17,632 nt of DNA from Deltaproteobacteria bacterium (GCA_003105225.1 PQAK01000075.1:1-17632), one strand, 5' to 3'. Shown: positions 7,802 to 13,885, numbered from the stretch's first letter. The notes: generated by a model not told the origin, from the letters alone. Program-made: numbers and translations.

Positions 7802-9363
7802 CGGGATCCCTTCCACGCCAGCGTATCGATGGTCTTGTCGTCGATCGTAAGCCCTTGCCGCTCCAGGAGCTCCCCCGTCGCCTTCCAGAGCTGGGTGACG
7901 GCGCCCTGGTAATCGGCGCGCGCCGCCGCAAGGGTCTCCCTCGCGGTGGTGAGGTTGGCCTCCGCATCGAGCACGTCCTTGCTTACCGCCAGCCCCACCT
8001 TCTGTCTCTTGATGAAGGAGTTGAGCCGCGCCTCGCCCAGGGCCACCCCTTTTTGCGCCGATTCGATCTGGCGGTAGGCCGTATCCAGCGCCCGGATCGC
8101 CGTGCGCACGTCGAGCCGGATCGAATCCTCCAGGCTCCGGATCCGGGCGTCCGCCTGGCGGGCGCGCAGCCGGCTGGCGGCCAGGGCGGCCTCCGCCGCG
8201 TCGTTGCCGATCGGATAGGAGAAGGACAGCCCCACCGACCAGAAGGGGGTCCTGGCCGATGCCAGGTCGGAGATGGCGTCCGGGTAGCCCGACCCCAACG
8301 CCTCGAGCCCCGCGCTGCCGGTCAGTCCCAGGGAGGGAAGGGCGGCGTTCCCGGCGACCCGGGTGTTGAACTCCTGCGTCTTGAGGTCCACCTGCGCGAT
8401 CCGCAGGTCGGGACGGGTCGCAAGCGCGGTTTTCATGGCCTGCTCTTCCGTGATCCCGACGGGCTCGGCCTTCGGCGCGTCGGCGGGAAGCAGGTCCGAC
8501 CCGGGCGGATACTGGATGGTCGCCCGCAGCCGGTCGGACGCGTCGCGGACGTTTTTCTCCGCCGTCAGAAGGTCGACTTCCCGCTGCGAGAGCCCGAACT
8601 CCGAATCGAGCAATTCCACGGAGGCCAGGACCCCCGCGCGCACCCTCGCCTGGTTGCCCGCCTCCAGTTCCTGCGCCACGGCCAGGGCCGCTTTCCGCGA
8701 CTGGAGGTTCTCGCGGGCCTTGATCAGGGCGAAGTACTGGTCGCGCACGGCGGCGGTGGTGGTGTTCGCGGCGTTGCGCCATTGAAGGAGGGAAGACTCC
8801 TTGCCGAACGAAGCGACGGTGATTCCCTGCTCCGTCACCTCCTTCCCGAATCCCTGGAGGAGCGGCTGGGTCACCGTCAGGGACAGTTTCGGCTCCACGA
8901 ACGAGGTGATGGAGGTCCCCTGCGTCGTTATCGAACCGACGCCCAGGCTGGACCGGCTCCACAGGTTGGTGAAGGCGGCGGAAGCCGTGGCGCCCGTGGA
9001 GAGGAGAAAATCGGTGGAAAAGTTGGCGTCGAAGAACCGCCTGCGCTCCATCAGCGACCCGGAAGTGTCGAGCGGGGCGTCTTCCCCCCGGTGGTCGACG
9101 AGCGCGCCGAGACGGGGATTGTAGATTCCCCGGGCCTTCCGGATGTCCGTGTCGGAGATCGCGGGGTTGTACGTCTCGACCCGCAGATCCAGGTTCTTTT
9201 CGACGGCGCTGCGCACGGCCTCGTCGAGCGAGACGGGGACCTCTCCGGCGAACGCGGGCAGGGAATACACAAGCAGCACGGCGGCAAAAAACAGGCGGAA
9301 TGTGACCGTACGGACCTCCCGATGTCGCCGGATTGGCGGAATAGGCCCTTCCATTGTATTCAC
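7798..9363 (-). CDS. TolC family outer-membrane efflux protein
   Basis: The product (521 residues from the chosen start) is an outer-membrane channel of the TolC/OEP type and the first gene of the efflux operon. A signal peptide (FRLFFAAVLLVYSLPAFAGEVPVS) lies about 21 residues in. The mature part shows the repeated OEP architecture: LDEAVRSAVEKNLDLRVETYNPAIS near the N-terminus, long amphipathic helices (LQSRKAALAVAQELEAGNQAR and ESAQKGVALGEARLNSFIKRQKVGLAVSKDVLDAEANL), and strand regions ending in aromatic residues. The start is uncertain. GTG 9363 has GGGGGAG 4 bases upstream. ATG 9354 is in frame but poorly spaced from that site. No start codon lies closer to the signal core. The longer frame to 9600 is not credible. 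Its stop overlaps the adaptor start. Confidence 0.92.
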   Translation of the reverse strand: MNTMEGPIPPIRRHREVRTVTFRLFFAAVLLVYSLPAFAGEVPVSLDEAVRSAVEKNLDLRVETYNPAISDTDIRKARGIYNPRLGALVDHRGEDAPLDTSGSLMERRRFFDANFSTDFLLSTGATASAAFTNLWSRSSLGVGSITTQGTSITSFVEPKLSLTVTQPLLQGFGKEVTEQGITVASFGKESSLLQWRNAANTTTAAVRDQYFALIKARENLQSRKAALAVAQELEAGNQARVRAGVLASVELLDSEFGLSQREVDLLTAEKNVRDASDRLRATIQYPPGSDLLPADAPKAEPVGITEEQAMKTALATRPDLRIAQVDLKTQEFNTRVAGNAALPSLGLTGSAGLEALGSGYPDAISDLASARTPFWSVGLSFSYPIGNDAAEAALAASRLRARQADARIRSLEDSIRLDVRTAIRALDTAYRQIESAQKGVALGEARLNSFIKRQKVGLAVSKDVLDAEANLTTARETLAAARADYQGAVTQLWKATGELLERQGLTIDDKTIDTLAWKGSR

Positions 9364-9411
9364 AAGACTCCCCCGAGTACAGAGACGGGGAAGAGCGCCG
9401 CACGGTCCCAC

Positions 9412-9440
9412 TTTCATGAAAACCCGAAGTGGCGTAAAAT
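9412..9440 (+). promoter_or_regulatory. Candidate promoter/operator between TolC-like gene and cyclophilin
   Basis: The 112-bp divergent gap contains a perfect 10-bp palindrome TTTCATGAAA (9412-9421) and a -10-like TAAAAT (9435-9440, 5 of 6 consensus matches). A second AT-rich TATAAA lies at 9452-9457. The -35 region before TAAAAT (TTTCAT) is weak and overlaps the palindrome, so a regulator could act there. The transcription start is not determined. Confidence 0.35.
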
Positions 9441-9475
9441 GTTTCGTCGAATATAAAACACCGGGGAGGGACCCG

Positions 9476-10066
9476 TTGCGAAGAATCGCCTTAATCATTG
9501 CCGTCGCCGTGCTGACCTGCGGACTTGCCGTCGCCGCGGAACCCGTGAAAAAAGGAGGAACGCCCGTGGTGCTTCTGGAGACCAGCATGGGGAACATCAA
9601 GGTGGAGCTTTATCCCGACAAGGCGCCGATCTCGGTGAAGAACTTCCTCGTATATGTCAAGGAGGGCCATTACGACGGCCTGATCTTTCACCGCGTCATC
9701 CGCAACTTCATGATCCAGGGAGGGGGATTCACCCCGGAAATGAAGGAGAAGCGCGCGGCCCATCCCCCGATCAAGAACGAGGCGGGCAACGGTCTCAAAA
9801 ACGAGCGTGGCACGCTCGCCATGGCGAGGACCGCGGTGGTCGATTCGGCCTCGGCGCAGTTTTTCATCAACGTCGTGAACAACGAGTTCCTGAACCATGC
9901 CAACGAAACCCCCCAGGGATACGGATATGCCGTGTTCGGGAAGGTGATCGAAGGGATGGACGTCGTCGACAAGATCCGTAACGTCCCGACCGGCACCGTC
10001 AGGATGTTCCAGGATGTGCCCAAGGAGCCCGTCGCGATCCTCAAGGCATCGGTGGTTCGCCCGTAA
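9476..10066 (+). CDS. Exported cyclophilin-type peptidyl-prolyl cis-trans isomerase
   Basis: This 196-residue protein is a bacterial cyclophilin, predicted to act on proline bonds of proteins outside the cytoplasm. A signal peptide (MRRIALIIAVAVLTCGLAVA, cleavage near AEP) precedes the domain. It contains VLLETSMGNIKVELYPDKAP (32-51), the active-site FHRVIRNFMIQGGG (71-84, Arg73) and the short-loop bacterial form KNERGTLAMAR. It also has DSASAQFFINV (123-133, with Gln128-Phe129-Phe130) and GYAVFGKVIEGMDVVDKI. I chose the TTG at 9476 because GGGGAGGG sits 5 bases upstream and it places the signal peptide at the very N-terminus. No ATG or GTG lies nearby. It is divergent from the efflux operon. 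Confidence 0.94.
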   Translation: MRRIALIIAVAVLTCGLAVAAEPVKKGGTPVVLLETSMGNIKVELYPDKAPISVKNFLVYVKEGHYDGLIFHRVIRNFMIQGGGFTPEMKEKRAAHPPIKNEAGNGLKNERGTLAMARTAVVDSASAQFFINVVNNEFLNHANETPQGYGYAVFGKVIEGMDVVDKIRNVPTGTVRMFQDVPKEPVAILKASVVRP

Positions 10067-10404
10067 GATCGGCCGGGGTAACGTGGAAACGGCTCCGTTG
10101 CCGCGGAAGCGCATGCGGGAACGGGGGTCGGAGAGCCAGGGAAACTAACGCGTTTTCCTTCCTTGGATGGAATTCGCTTTTGGACGGAGAATTACGAAAC
10201 CGAAATAAGACTCCCGCCCCTACGTTTTATTCGTAACAAATCCCAATAATTAAAATTCAATAATCTACTTATATTTTCACTACATACGTGTGCTTTCAAG
10301 GGCCGGCACGGTATCGCTGCGTTTGGCATTAACCGTGAAATAACCCCTTCCTGGAGTCTGCAGCGTAAATATCCGGCGGTTCCGGCAGCGAAAGGAAAAT
10401 AATA
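10067..10404. other. 338-bp non-coding gap: AT-rich promoter zone and structured leader
   Basis: No convincing gene is seen on either strand. The first 120 bases are GC-rich with a small AACGG/CCGTT palindrome. Bases 10180-10290 are markedly AT-rich compared with the rest of the window and include TATATT (10270-10275), a possible -10. The last 110 bases, just before the lipoprotein gene, can pair: CACGGT (10307-10312) with ACCGTG (10332-10337), and CGCTGC (10315-10320) with GCAGCG (10360-10365). These two helices interlace rather than nest, so they could alternate or form a pseudoknot. I recognise no riboswitch family. Confidence 0.4.
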
Positions 10405-10863
10405 ATGGCGCGTAACGGTTTCAAACTCTGGGTCGGTATGGCGGCACTCTTGTGTTGCTTTGTGCTTATCGGGTGCGGCGGAGGCGGAGGGGACGAGAGC
10501 GCTCCCCAGTCCACCCCCACCCCTGGATCTTCGGCCCCCACTTTGGCATGGGATCCCCCGACGACCTTCCAGGACAACACCGCCATGGATCCGTACCGCG
10601 AGCTGGATTATTACGAGATCTATATGCGGAGCGATGCGAACTTCACCGACAATGAAGCGCCGGTCGCCCAGGTGGCCGCCATAACGAACGTCCTTGCGGC
10701 GGACGGCAAATCCCTCCAGCAGGAACTGACCACCGGCTTCTCGCTGGAAAACCTTCTTCCGTTCACGCAGCCCGGAGCGGTCTATTACCTGTGCGTCAAA
10801 TCGGTCGGGGTGGACGGCCTGAAGTCCGATTTCTCGGTCCCTGTCGCCTGGAGCCTGTCATAA
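10405..10863 (+). CDS. Small lipoprotein with one fibronectin type III-like domain
   Basis: The 152-residue protein has a lipoprotein signal. Hydrophobic residues 9-20 are followed by the lipobox LIGC (21-24), with Cys24 as the expected lipidated residue, then a glycine run and a Ser/Thr/Pro-rich linker (31-46). The rest is one FnIII-like sandwich. It starts LAWDPPTTFQDNTAMDPYRELDYYEIY, has the middle strands around ANFTDNEAPVAQVAAI, and ends VYYLCVKSVGVDGLKSDFSVPVAWSLS. LAWDPPTT with a G/D-YYEIY strand is a common form of this domain in Deltaproteobacteria. It is probably anchored at the cell envelope. The role is unknown; binding or surface structure is only a guess. AAAGGA lies 9 bases before the ATG. 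The next gene follows after 25 bases. Confidence 0.8.
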   Translation: MARNGFKLWVGMAALLCCFVLIGCGGGGGDESAPQSTPTPGSSAPTLAWDPPTTFQDNTAMDPYRELDYYEIYMRSDANFTDNEAPVAQVAAITNVLAADGKSLQQELTTGFSLENLLPFTQPGAVYYLCVKSVGVDGLKSDFSVPVAWSLS

Positions 10864-10888
10864 GCAAAAAACCGAAAAGGAGCCACTC

Positions 10889-11284
10889 GTGAAGGCAAGA
10901 AACATCGTCCTGCCTGCCGTCCTCATCCTGGCATTCGCAGCGCTGTCCCCCGTCCGCGCACTGGCGGAGACGTTAGCCTGGGACGCGGTGACCACGTACA
11001 CGGATGGTTCATCCATCGGCTCCACGCCGGTCACCTACACGGCGGTATGGTCGACGAGCTCCAGCCTTGCCTCCCCCGCAACCCTGGCCGCTTCGATCTC
11101 CGCGACATCGACCGCTTTCAGCATCGCGACGGCCGGTATGCCGAGGGGAAGCACCGTCTATTTCGGAGTCAGGGCCACCGTGAACGGCGTGACGTCCTCG
11201 TATTCCTCGGCCATGGCCTGGGCCGTGCCGGCGATCGCTCCGACCCTTACCCCGTCGTCCCCGACCAATTTGAGGCTTCAGTAA
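10889..11284 (+). CDS. Small secreted protein with fibronectin III-like sandwich
   Basis: This 131-residue protein starts with GTG at 10889, preceded by AAGGAG (10877-10882) 6 bases upstream. A signal peptide (MKARNIVLPAVLILAFAALSP, then VRALA before ETLAWDA) predicts cleavage near residue 26. The mature part begins LAWDAVTTYTDGSSIGS, the same opening as the FnIII domain of the gene before it. It is rich in Ser, Thr and Ala, and its final strands read VYFGVRATVNGVTSSYSSAMAWAVP. It has no lipobox, so it is released or periplasmic. The C-terminal PSSPTNLRLQ resembles the first strand of another FnIII repeat but then stops, so the protein may be a shortened member of a longer family. Frames past the stop show no FnIII sequence. 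It is probably co-transcribed with 10405-10863. Confidence 0.78.
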   Translation: MKARNIVLPAVLILAFAALSPVRALAETLAWDAVTTYTDGSSIGSTPVTYTAVWSTSSSLASPATLAASISATSTAFSIATAGMPRGSTVYFGVRATVNGVTSSYSSAMAWAVPAIAPTLTPSSPTNLRLQ

Positions 11285-11311
11285 AAAAAAGAGGGAGACC
11301 ATTCCCGGGCG

Positions 11312-11341
11312 GGCAGGGGCGGCCGATGGGCCGCCCTTGCC
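11312..11341 (+). terminator. Strong hairpin, probable terminator of the FnIII gene pair
   Basis: GGCAGGGGCGGCC (11312-11324) pairs with GGCCGCCCTTGCC (11329-11341) through 13 bp with one G-T pair and a GATG loop. It lies 28 bases after the stop of the secreted FnIII-like gene. Only GTTTC follows, so the T-tract is short. Confidence 0.6.
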
Positions 11342-11346
11342 GTTTC

Positions 11347-11382
11347 GAAAAGGAAACGCCCGGCTGGGGGGGGCCGGCCGGG
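11347..11382. repeat. 36-bp direct repeat, copy 1 (left flank of the foldback element)
   Basis: This copy is identical over 36 bases to 11614-11649. It begins GAAAAGGAAACGCCCGG and ends GGCCGGCCGGG. The GC-rich part is a hairpin half. Here the stem breaks off at CCGGG and runs into the foldback element (ACTTTAC...), so this copy looks interrupted. Confidence 0.9.
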
Positions 11383-11596
11383 ACTTTACTTTGTTAAGGT
11401 CCAGACGCCCAGGGAGGTTCTTGAAACTTTGATGTGAAGTACAGGGACGTTCTTTAAGTTTTTCAGAGATATAAAGAGGGAAAAACTTAAAGAACGTCCC
11501 CTACTGAAAGTTTCAAGAACGTCCTCTTACGAAAAGATTTGTGAACGTCCCCCGGAGGAAGTTTTTCACGTACTTGGCGTAAAAGTAAAGTCCCGG
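11378..11596. repeat. Nested foldback (inverted-repeat) element, MITE/REP-like
   Basis: Three perfect inverted repeats are nested. The outer pair is 15 bp (11378-11392 with 11582-11596), the middle pair 14 bp (11417-11430 with 11507-11520) and the inner pair 20 bp (11444-11463 with 11481-11500) around a 17-base loop. GAACGTCC recurs at 11492, 11517 and 11543 (spacing 25 and 26 bases), and its complement lies at 11445. The region is clearly AT-richer than its flanks and holds no credible ORF or transposase. This layout fits a non-autonomous palindromic mobile repeat, possibly mobilised in trans by a REP-associated (IS200-like) transposase. That link is an inference. Confidence 0.7.
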
Positions 11597-11613
11597 GCAC
11601 CCCCAGCTGATTT

Positions 11614-11649
11614 GAAAAGGAAACGCCCGGCTGGGGGGGGCCGGCCGGG
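11614..11649. repeat. 36-bp direct repeat, copy 2 (right flank of the foldback element)
   Basis: This copy is identical over 36 bases to 11347-11382. Here the hairpin is complete (see 11624-11651), which suggests this is the undisturbed junction and the left copy arose by duplication during insertion of the 231 bases between them. Confidence 0.9.
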
Positions 11650-11651
11650 CG
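11624..11651 (-). terminator. GC hairpin with T-rich tail, probable uspA terminator
   Basis: CGCCCGGC (11624-11631) pairs with GCCGGGCG (11644-11651). Read on the minus strand, which is the direction of the usp gene ending at 11726, the stem is followed by TTTCCTTTTC. This is the classical intrinsic terminator order. The copy at 11347-11382 would give a second, slightly weaker hairpin further downstream. Confidence 0.5.
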
Positions 11652-11664
11652 CTTCAGCGCGCAG

Positions 11665-11716
11665 ATGCGTGGGGGTTTATGCTCCGGAAGGTCCGGAGGA
11701 GGGGGGGCCCCCGCAT
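11665..11716. other. Two-level hairpin between the repeat element and uspA
   Basis: An inner perfect stem CTCCGGA/TCCGGAG (11682-11688 with 11692-11698) lies inside an outer stem made of ATGCG-GGGGG (11665-11675, one bulged T) and CCCCCGCAT (11708-11716). It lies just past the usp stop on the minus strand and could protect or end that transcript. There is no clear T-tract on the minus side; on the plus side CGTTTTC follows. Confidence 0.4.
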
Positions 11717-11725
11717 GGTGCGTTT

Positions 11726-12214
11726 TCAGTGCGCGCTTAAAAACGTCTCCGCTTCGTCGATGTGGTGCTCCACCGGGAACTTTTCCGGCTTCACCAGCAT
11801 GACCGGGCGTTTCGTGGTGAGCATCACCTTCTCGGCGACGCTTCCCATGAGGGCCTTGGACACCCCCGTGCGCCCGTGCGTGCTCATGACGATGAGGTCG
11901 ACGTCCTCATCGTGTGCGAATCCCAGGATCGCCCCGTCCGCGGCTCCCTCCAGGATCACGGTGCGGACCTTGACCCCTTCCTTGGACGCCCGGGATGCTA
12001 CCATGTTCAGGTAGGCCTTCGACTGGGCGGCGATTTCCTGAGCCGATTTCATCTCTTCCGTGACCCCGGCCTCGGGGACCGCGGCGAGCGGGACCTGCAC
12101 GACCTCGAGAAGGACCAGTTCCGCGCCCGCTCCCCGGGCGATCTCTACGGCGTGGTTGATGGCGCGTTCCGCCAGCGCGGAGCCGTCGAGCGGGACGAGG
12201 ATCTTTTTGTACAT
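11726..12214 (-). CDS. Universal stress protein, UspA family
   Basis: This 162-residue, single-domain USP is the usual size. It opens MYKKILVPLDGS with the nucleotide-site Asp10. LVLLEVVQVP forms the second strand. It has DVDLIVMSTHGRTGVSKALMGSVAEKV (105-130), in which Gly114, Gly117 and Gly124-Ser125 form the ATP-binding loop of ATP-type USPs, and ends RPVMLVKPEKFPVEHH. Family members accumulate in stress, starvation or respiratory shifts. The precise role varies and cannot be set here. The ATG has a GGAGGAAGGGG ribosome binding site. A near-consensus promoter lies about 50 bases upstream (12272-12299), with a palindrome over its -10. It is monocistronic and ends toward the hairpins at 11624-11716. 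Confidence 0.95.
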   Translation of the reverse strand: MYKKILVPLDGSALAERAINHAVEIARGAGAELVLLEVVQVPLAAVPEAGVTEEMKSAQEIAAQSKAYLNMVASRASKEGVKVRTVILEGAADGAILGFAHDEDVDLIVMSTHGRTGVSKALMGSVAEKVMLTTKRPVMLVKPEKFPVEHHIDEAETFLSAH

Positions 12215-12265
12215 GCCCCTTCCTCCTTTTCCGGTTGCCGGATGCGGGTTGAAGGATCGACGGAT

Positions 12266-12278
12266 GTATACAGTATAC
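12266..12278. promoter_or_regulatory. GTATAC-A-GTATAC palindrome overlapping the uspA -10, likely operator
   Basis: Two GTATAC half-sites separated by one base form a 13-bp palindrome covering the -10 box (12272-12277). A third partial copy, GAATAC, follows at 12280-12285. A bound protein here would block RNA polymerase. GntR-type repressors often use TGTATAC-like half-sites, but no regulator gene is in the window. Confidence 0.5.
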
Positions 12279-12299
12279 AGAATACAAAAAGGCTGTCAA
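12272..12299 (-). promoter_or_regulatory. Near-consensus sigma-70 promoter of the usp gene
   Basis: On the minus strand, TTGACA (12294-12299, perfect -35) and TATACT (12272-12277, 5 of 6) are separated by 16 bases. Transcription would start near 12265, giving a leader of about 50 bases before the ATG at 12214. Confidence 0.8.
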
Positions 12300-12335
12300 C
12301 ACCGGAATTCCCCCTCGGGAATCCTTCCCCGCCAT

Positions 12336-12355
12336 CCCCGCGGGCGGGGTAGAAT
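12336..12355 (+). promoter_or_regulatory. Possible promoter of the pseudouridine synthase with adjacent GC palindrome
   Basis: TAGAAT (12350-12355) matches a -10 box in 5 of 6 positions and lies 36 bases before the GTG at 12391. Directly upstream, CCCCGC (12336-12341) and GCGGGG (12344-12349) form an inverted repeat. There is no good -35, so this is tentative. Confidence 0.3.
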
Positions 12356-12390
12356 GTCGGTTGAAACCATCGGCGGATCGGGACGTTATC

Positions 12391-13296
12391 GTGAGAGAGG
12401 CGCTGTGGTATACCGTGGCGCGCGAAATGGACGGGACGCGGCTGGACCGTTTCCTGCGGAAGGCATTGCCCGACCTTCCGGCAAGGAGCGTCACGTTCGC
12501 GATCGGCGGGGGGGACGTTTCCGTGGAGGGGGAGCGCGCGAGGAAGGGCCGGATCCTCCGTGCCGGGGAGGTGGTCCGGGTCCGCAGGATCGCGGATCGG
12601 GAGGATTGGCTCCCGGTGCCGGGAGACCTGGCGGGCGCGAAGGTGCTATTCGGAGATGCCGACGTCGTCGTGCTGTCCAAGCCCGCGGATGTGCATACCG
12701 AGTCGCATCGGCCCGGGGAGAAGGGGACGCTGGCGGGATACCTTCTCTTCCGCTATCCGTCCGTCGCCGGGATATCGCGGGAGCCGGGGCTGACCCTGCT
12801 GACCCGCCTGGATTACGCCACGAGCGGCGCGGTCCCCGCGGCGCTGACCCCGGGGGCGTTCGCGTTTCTCCTGCGGGAGCGGGAGAAGGGGAGTATCGAA
12901 AAAACGTACGTCTGCCTCGTCCATGGGGCGCTGGAGAGGGAGATGTCCCTTTCCTTCCTGCTGGAGACCGAAGGGGGGGAGCGGGTCAGGGTGCGCAAGG
13001 ACCGGAACGAGATGGACCCGCGCTACTGGACCGCCGTTGCGCCCGTGCGGCGGGAGGGAGCGTATACCCTCGTGCGGGCGCTCATCTCGAAGGGGAAGCG
13101 CCACCAGATCCGGGCGCACCTGGCGGCTGCGGGGTTTCCGATCGTGGGGGACCGGCGCTACGGCGCGGTTCCCCCGGAAGGGCCGGGGGCGGCGCGGCTC
13201 ATGCTGCATGCCGAGGAGGTGCGGTTCGTCCATCCGGCGACGAAGGCGCTTTTACGGGTAGCCGCGCCCCTGCCGGCGGAATTCCGGATTACTTGA
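12391..13296 (+). CDS. RluA family RNA pseudouridine synthase
   Basis: This 301-residue enzyme isomerises uridine to pseudouridine in rRNA or tRNA. An S4-like RNA-binding domain is at the N-terminus (GTRLDRFLRKALPDLPARSVTFAI, then VSVEGERARKGRILRAGEVVRV). The catalytic domain follows: DADVVVLSKPADVHTESH, the active-site motif LLTRLDYATSGA with catalytic Asp141, EKTYVCLVHG, and the RluA-type KGKRHQIRAHLAAAGFPIVGDRRYG. It has TRLDYATSG where most relatives have HRLDxxTSG. The start is uncertain. A TTG at 12361 would add 10 residues. I prefer the GTG at 12391 because the TAGAAT just upstream (12350-12355) could be its -10 box. Which RNA position is modified cannot be told. Its end overlaps the convergent DUF4124 gene by 8 bases. 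Confidence 0.9.
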   Translation: MREALWYTVAREMDGTRLDRFLRKALPDLPARSVTFAIGGGDVSVEGERARKGRILRAGEVVRVRRIADREDWLPVPGDLAGAKVLFGDADVVVLSKPADVHTESHRPGEKGTLAGYLLFRYPSVAGISREPGLTLLTRLDYATSGAVPAALTPGAFAFLLREREKGSIEKTYVCLVHGALEREMSLSFLLETEGGERVRVRKDRNEMDPRYWTAVAPVRREGAYTLVRALISKGKRHQIRAHLAAAGFPIVGDRRYGAVPPEGPGAARLMLHAEEVRFVHPATKALLRVAAPLPAEFRIT

Positions 13297-13795
13297 TCGA
13301 TTCGAGGCGGGATTCGAAATCCTGGAGCCTCTGGCGGTCTCCGGGGAGTTCTTCCTGGTATTTTTTATACAGCTCCAGGTCCCCGGGGTCCACGACGCGC
13401 GAACGGTACGGGTTCATCGCAAGGTTCTGCCGTTCCTCGACGAACCGGATCAGCTTCTCCTTGGCGGCGATCTTGGCGCGCATCTGCTCGACCTCGGACG
13501 ATAGCTCCTCCCTATCCCGGGCGGCCGCCGCGCCGGGGTCTTCACGGGAAGGGGCGGGAGCCGTTACGGCTTCTCCGTTCGCGGGCCGCGCGGGGGCGGG
13601 GGGTTCCGCGGTGCGGGGCGCTTCCCGGATCACCCTCGTGGCTTTGCCGCGGAAGGCGGCGGGAACGCTCGAGAGGTCGTCGGTGAAGTGGACCGTCCCT
13701 GACGCATCCTCCCACCGGTAGATGTCGGCCCGGGAGTCGGCGGCGGGCAGAAGGAAAAGCAAAAGCAATAGCGAGGCGAGCGCGAGCGGCTTCAC
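13289..13795 (-). CDS. Exported DUF4124 domain protein with coiled coil
   Basis: This 168-residue protein starts with a signal peptide (MKPLALASLLLLLFLLP, then AADSRA before DIYRW). It then has the DUF4124 signature DIYRWEDASGTVHFTDDLSSVPAAF at about residues 24-48. A Pro/Ala-rich linker (about 60-88) leads to a charged coiled coil (REELSSEVEQMRAKIAAKEKLIRFVEERQ) and a helical C-terminus. The function of DUF4124 is unknown. The domain is frequent in exported proteins of Proteobacteria. I chose the GTG at 13795, since it puts the signal peptide first; the frame open to 13915 adds residues unlike a signal. The GTG overlaps the stop of the 27-codon frame upstream (GTGA), which implies translational coupling. 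A ribosome binding site of its own is weak. Confidence 0.84.
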   Translation of the reverse strand: MKPLALASLLLLLFLLPAADSRADIYRWEDASGTVHFTDDLSSVPAAFRGKATRVIREAPRTAEPPAPARPANGEAVTAPAPSREDPGAAAARDREELSSEVEQMRAKIAAKEKLIRFVEERQNLAMNPYRSRVVDPGDLELYKKYQEELPGDRQRLQDFESRLESIK

Positions 13796-13875
13796 GGGGA
13801 CAGGTACACCGTCAGGATGATGGCGATCGAGCCCGCCAGGAGGAAACCGATGGGGATCAGTACCGAAGCATCCAT
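13792..13875 (-). CDS. Possible 27-residue single-helix membrane microprotein
   Basis: A short frame from ATG 13875 to the TGA at 13792 encodes MDASVLIPIGFLLAGSIAII plus LTVYLSP, almost entirely one transmembrane helix. Its stop overlaps the DUF4124 GTG by 4 bases, the same coupling seen elsewhere in the window. A candidate promoter lies only a few bases upstream (13886-13915), so the mRNA might be nearly leaderless. The Shine-Dalgarno is poor. It may be a real microprotein or only a leader frame that delivers ribosomes to the next gene. The longer frame in which it sits (to 17106) is an antisense shadow. Confidence 0.45.
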   Translation of the reverse strand: MDASVLIPIGFLLAGSIAIILTVYLSP

Positions 13876-13885
13876 GCCAGTTCTG

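Noticed and set aside
6608..9403. A 931-codon frame that would fuse extra N-terminal sequence to the MacA-like adaptor
   Set aside because: Upstream of 7801 it is a shadow of the TolC-like gene in another frame. The adaptor has its own signal anchor, ATG and ribosome binding site at 7801.
9143..9475. N-terminal extension of the cyclophilin by 111 codons
   Set aside because: It overlaps the TolC-like gene on the other strand. The TTG at 9476 has a strong ribosome binding site and starts exactly at the signal peptide.
10290..10404. Possible cyclic-di-GMP (GEMM) riboswitch before the FnIII lipoprotein
   Set aside because: Neither strand shows the GEMM core (GGCAAACC-type segment, GAAA tetraloop, ACGCAAAGCC). 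Only unassigned pairings are present.
11415..11550. CRISPR-like array from the repeated GAACGTCC units
   Set aside because: Units are only 8 bp, are inverted across a palindrome, spacers are not unique sequences of constant length, and no cas genes are nearby.
11285..11725. A hidden gene in the repeat block
   Set aside because: Frames here lack plausible ribosome binding sites and protein-like composition. The sequence is explained by hairpins and repeats.
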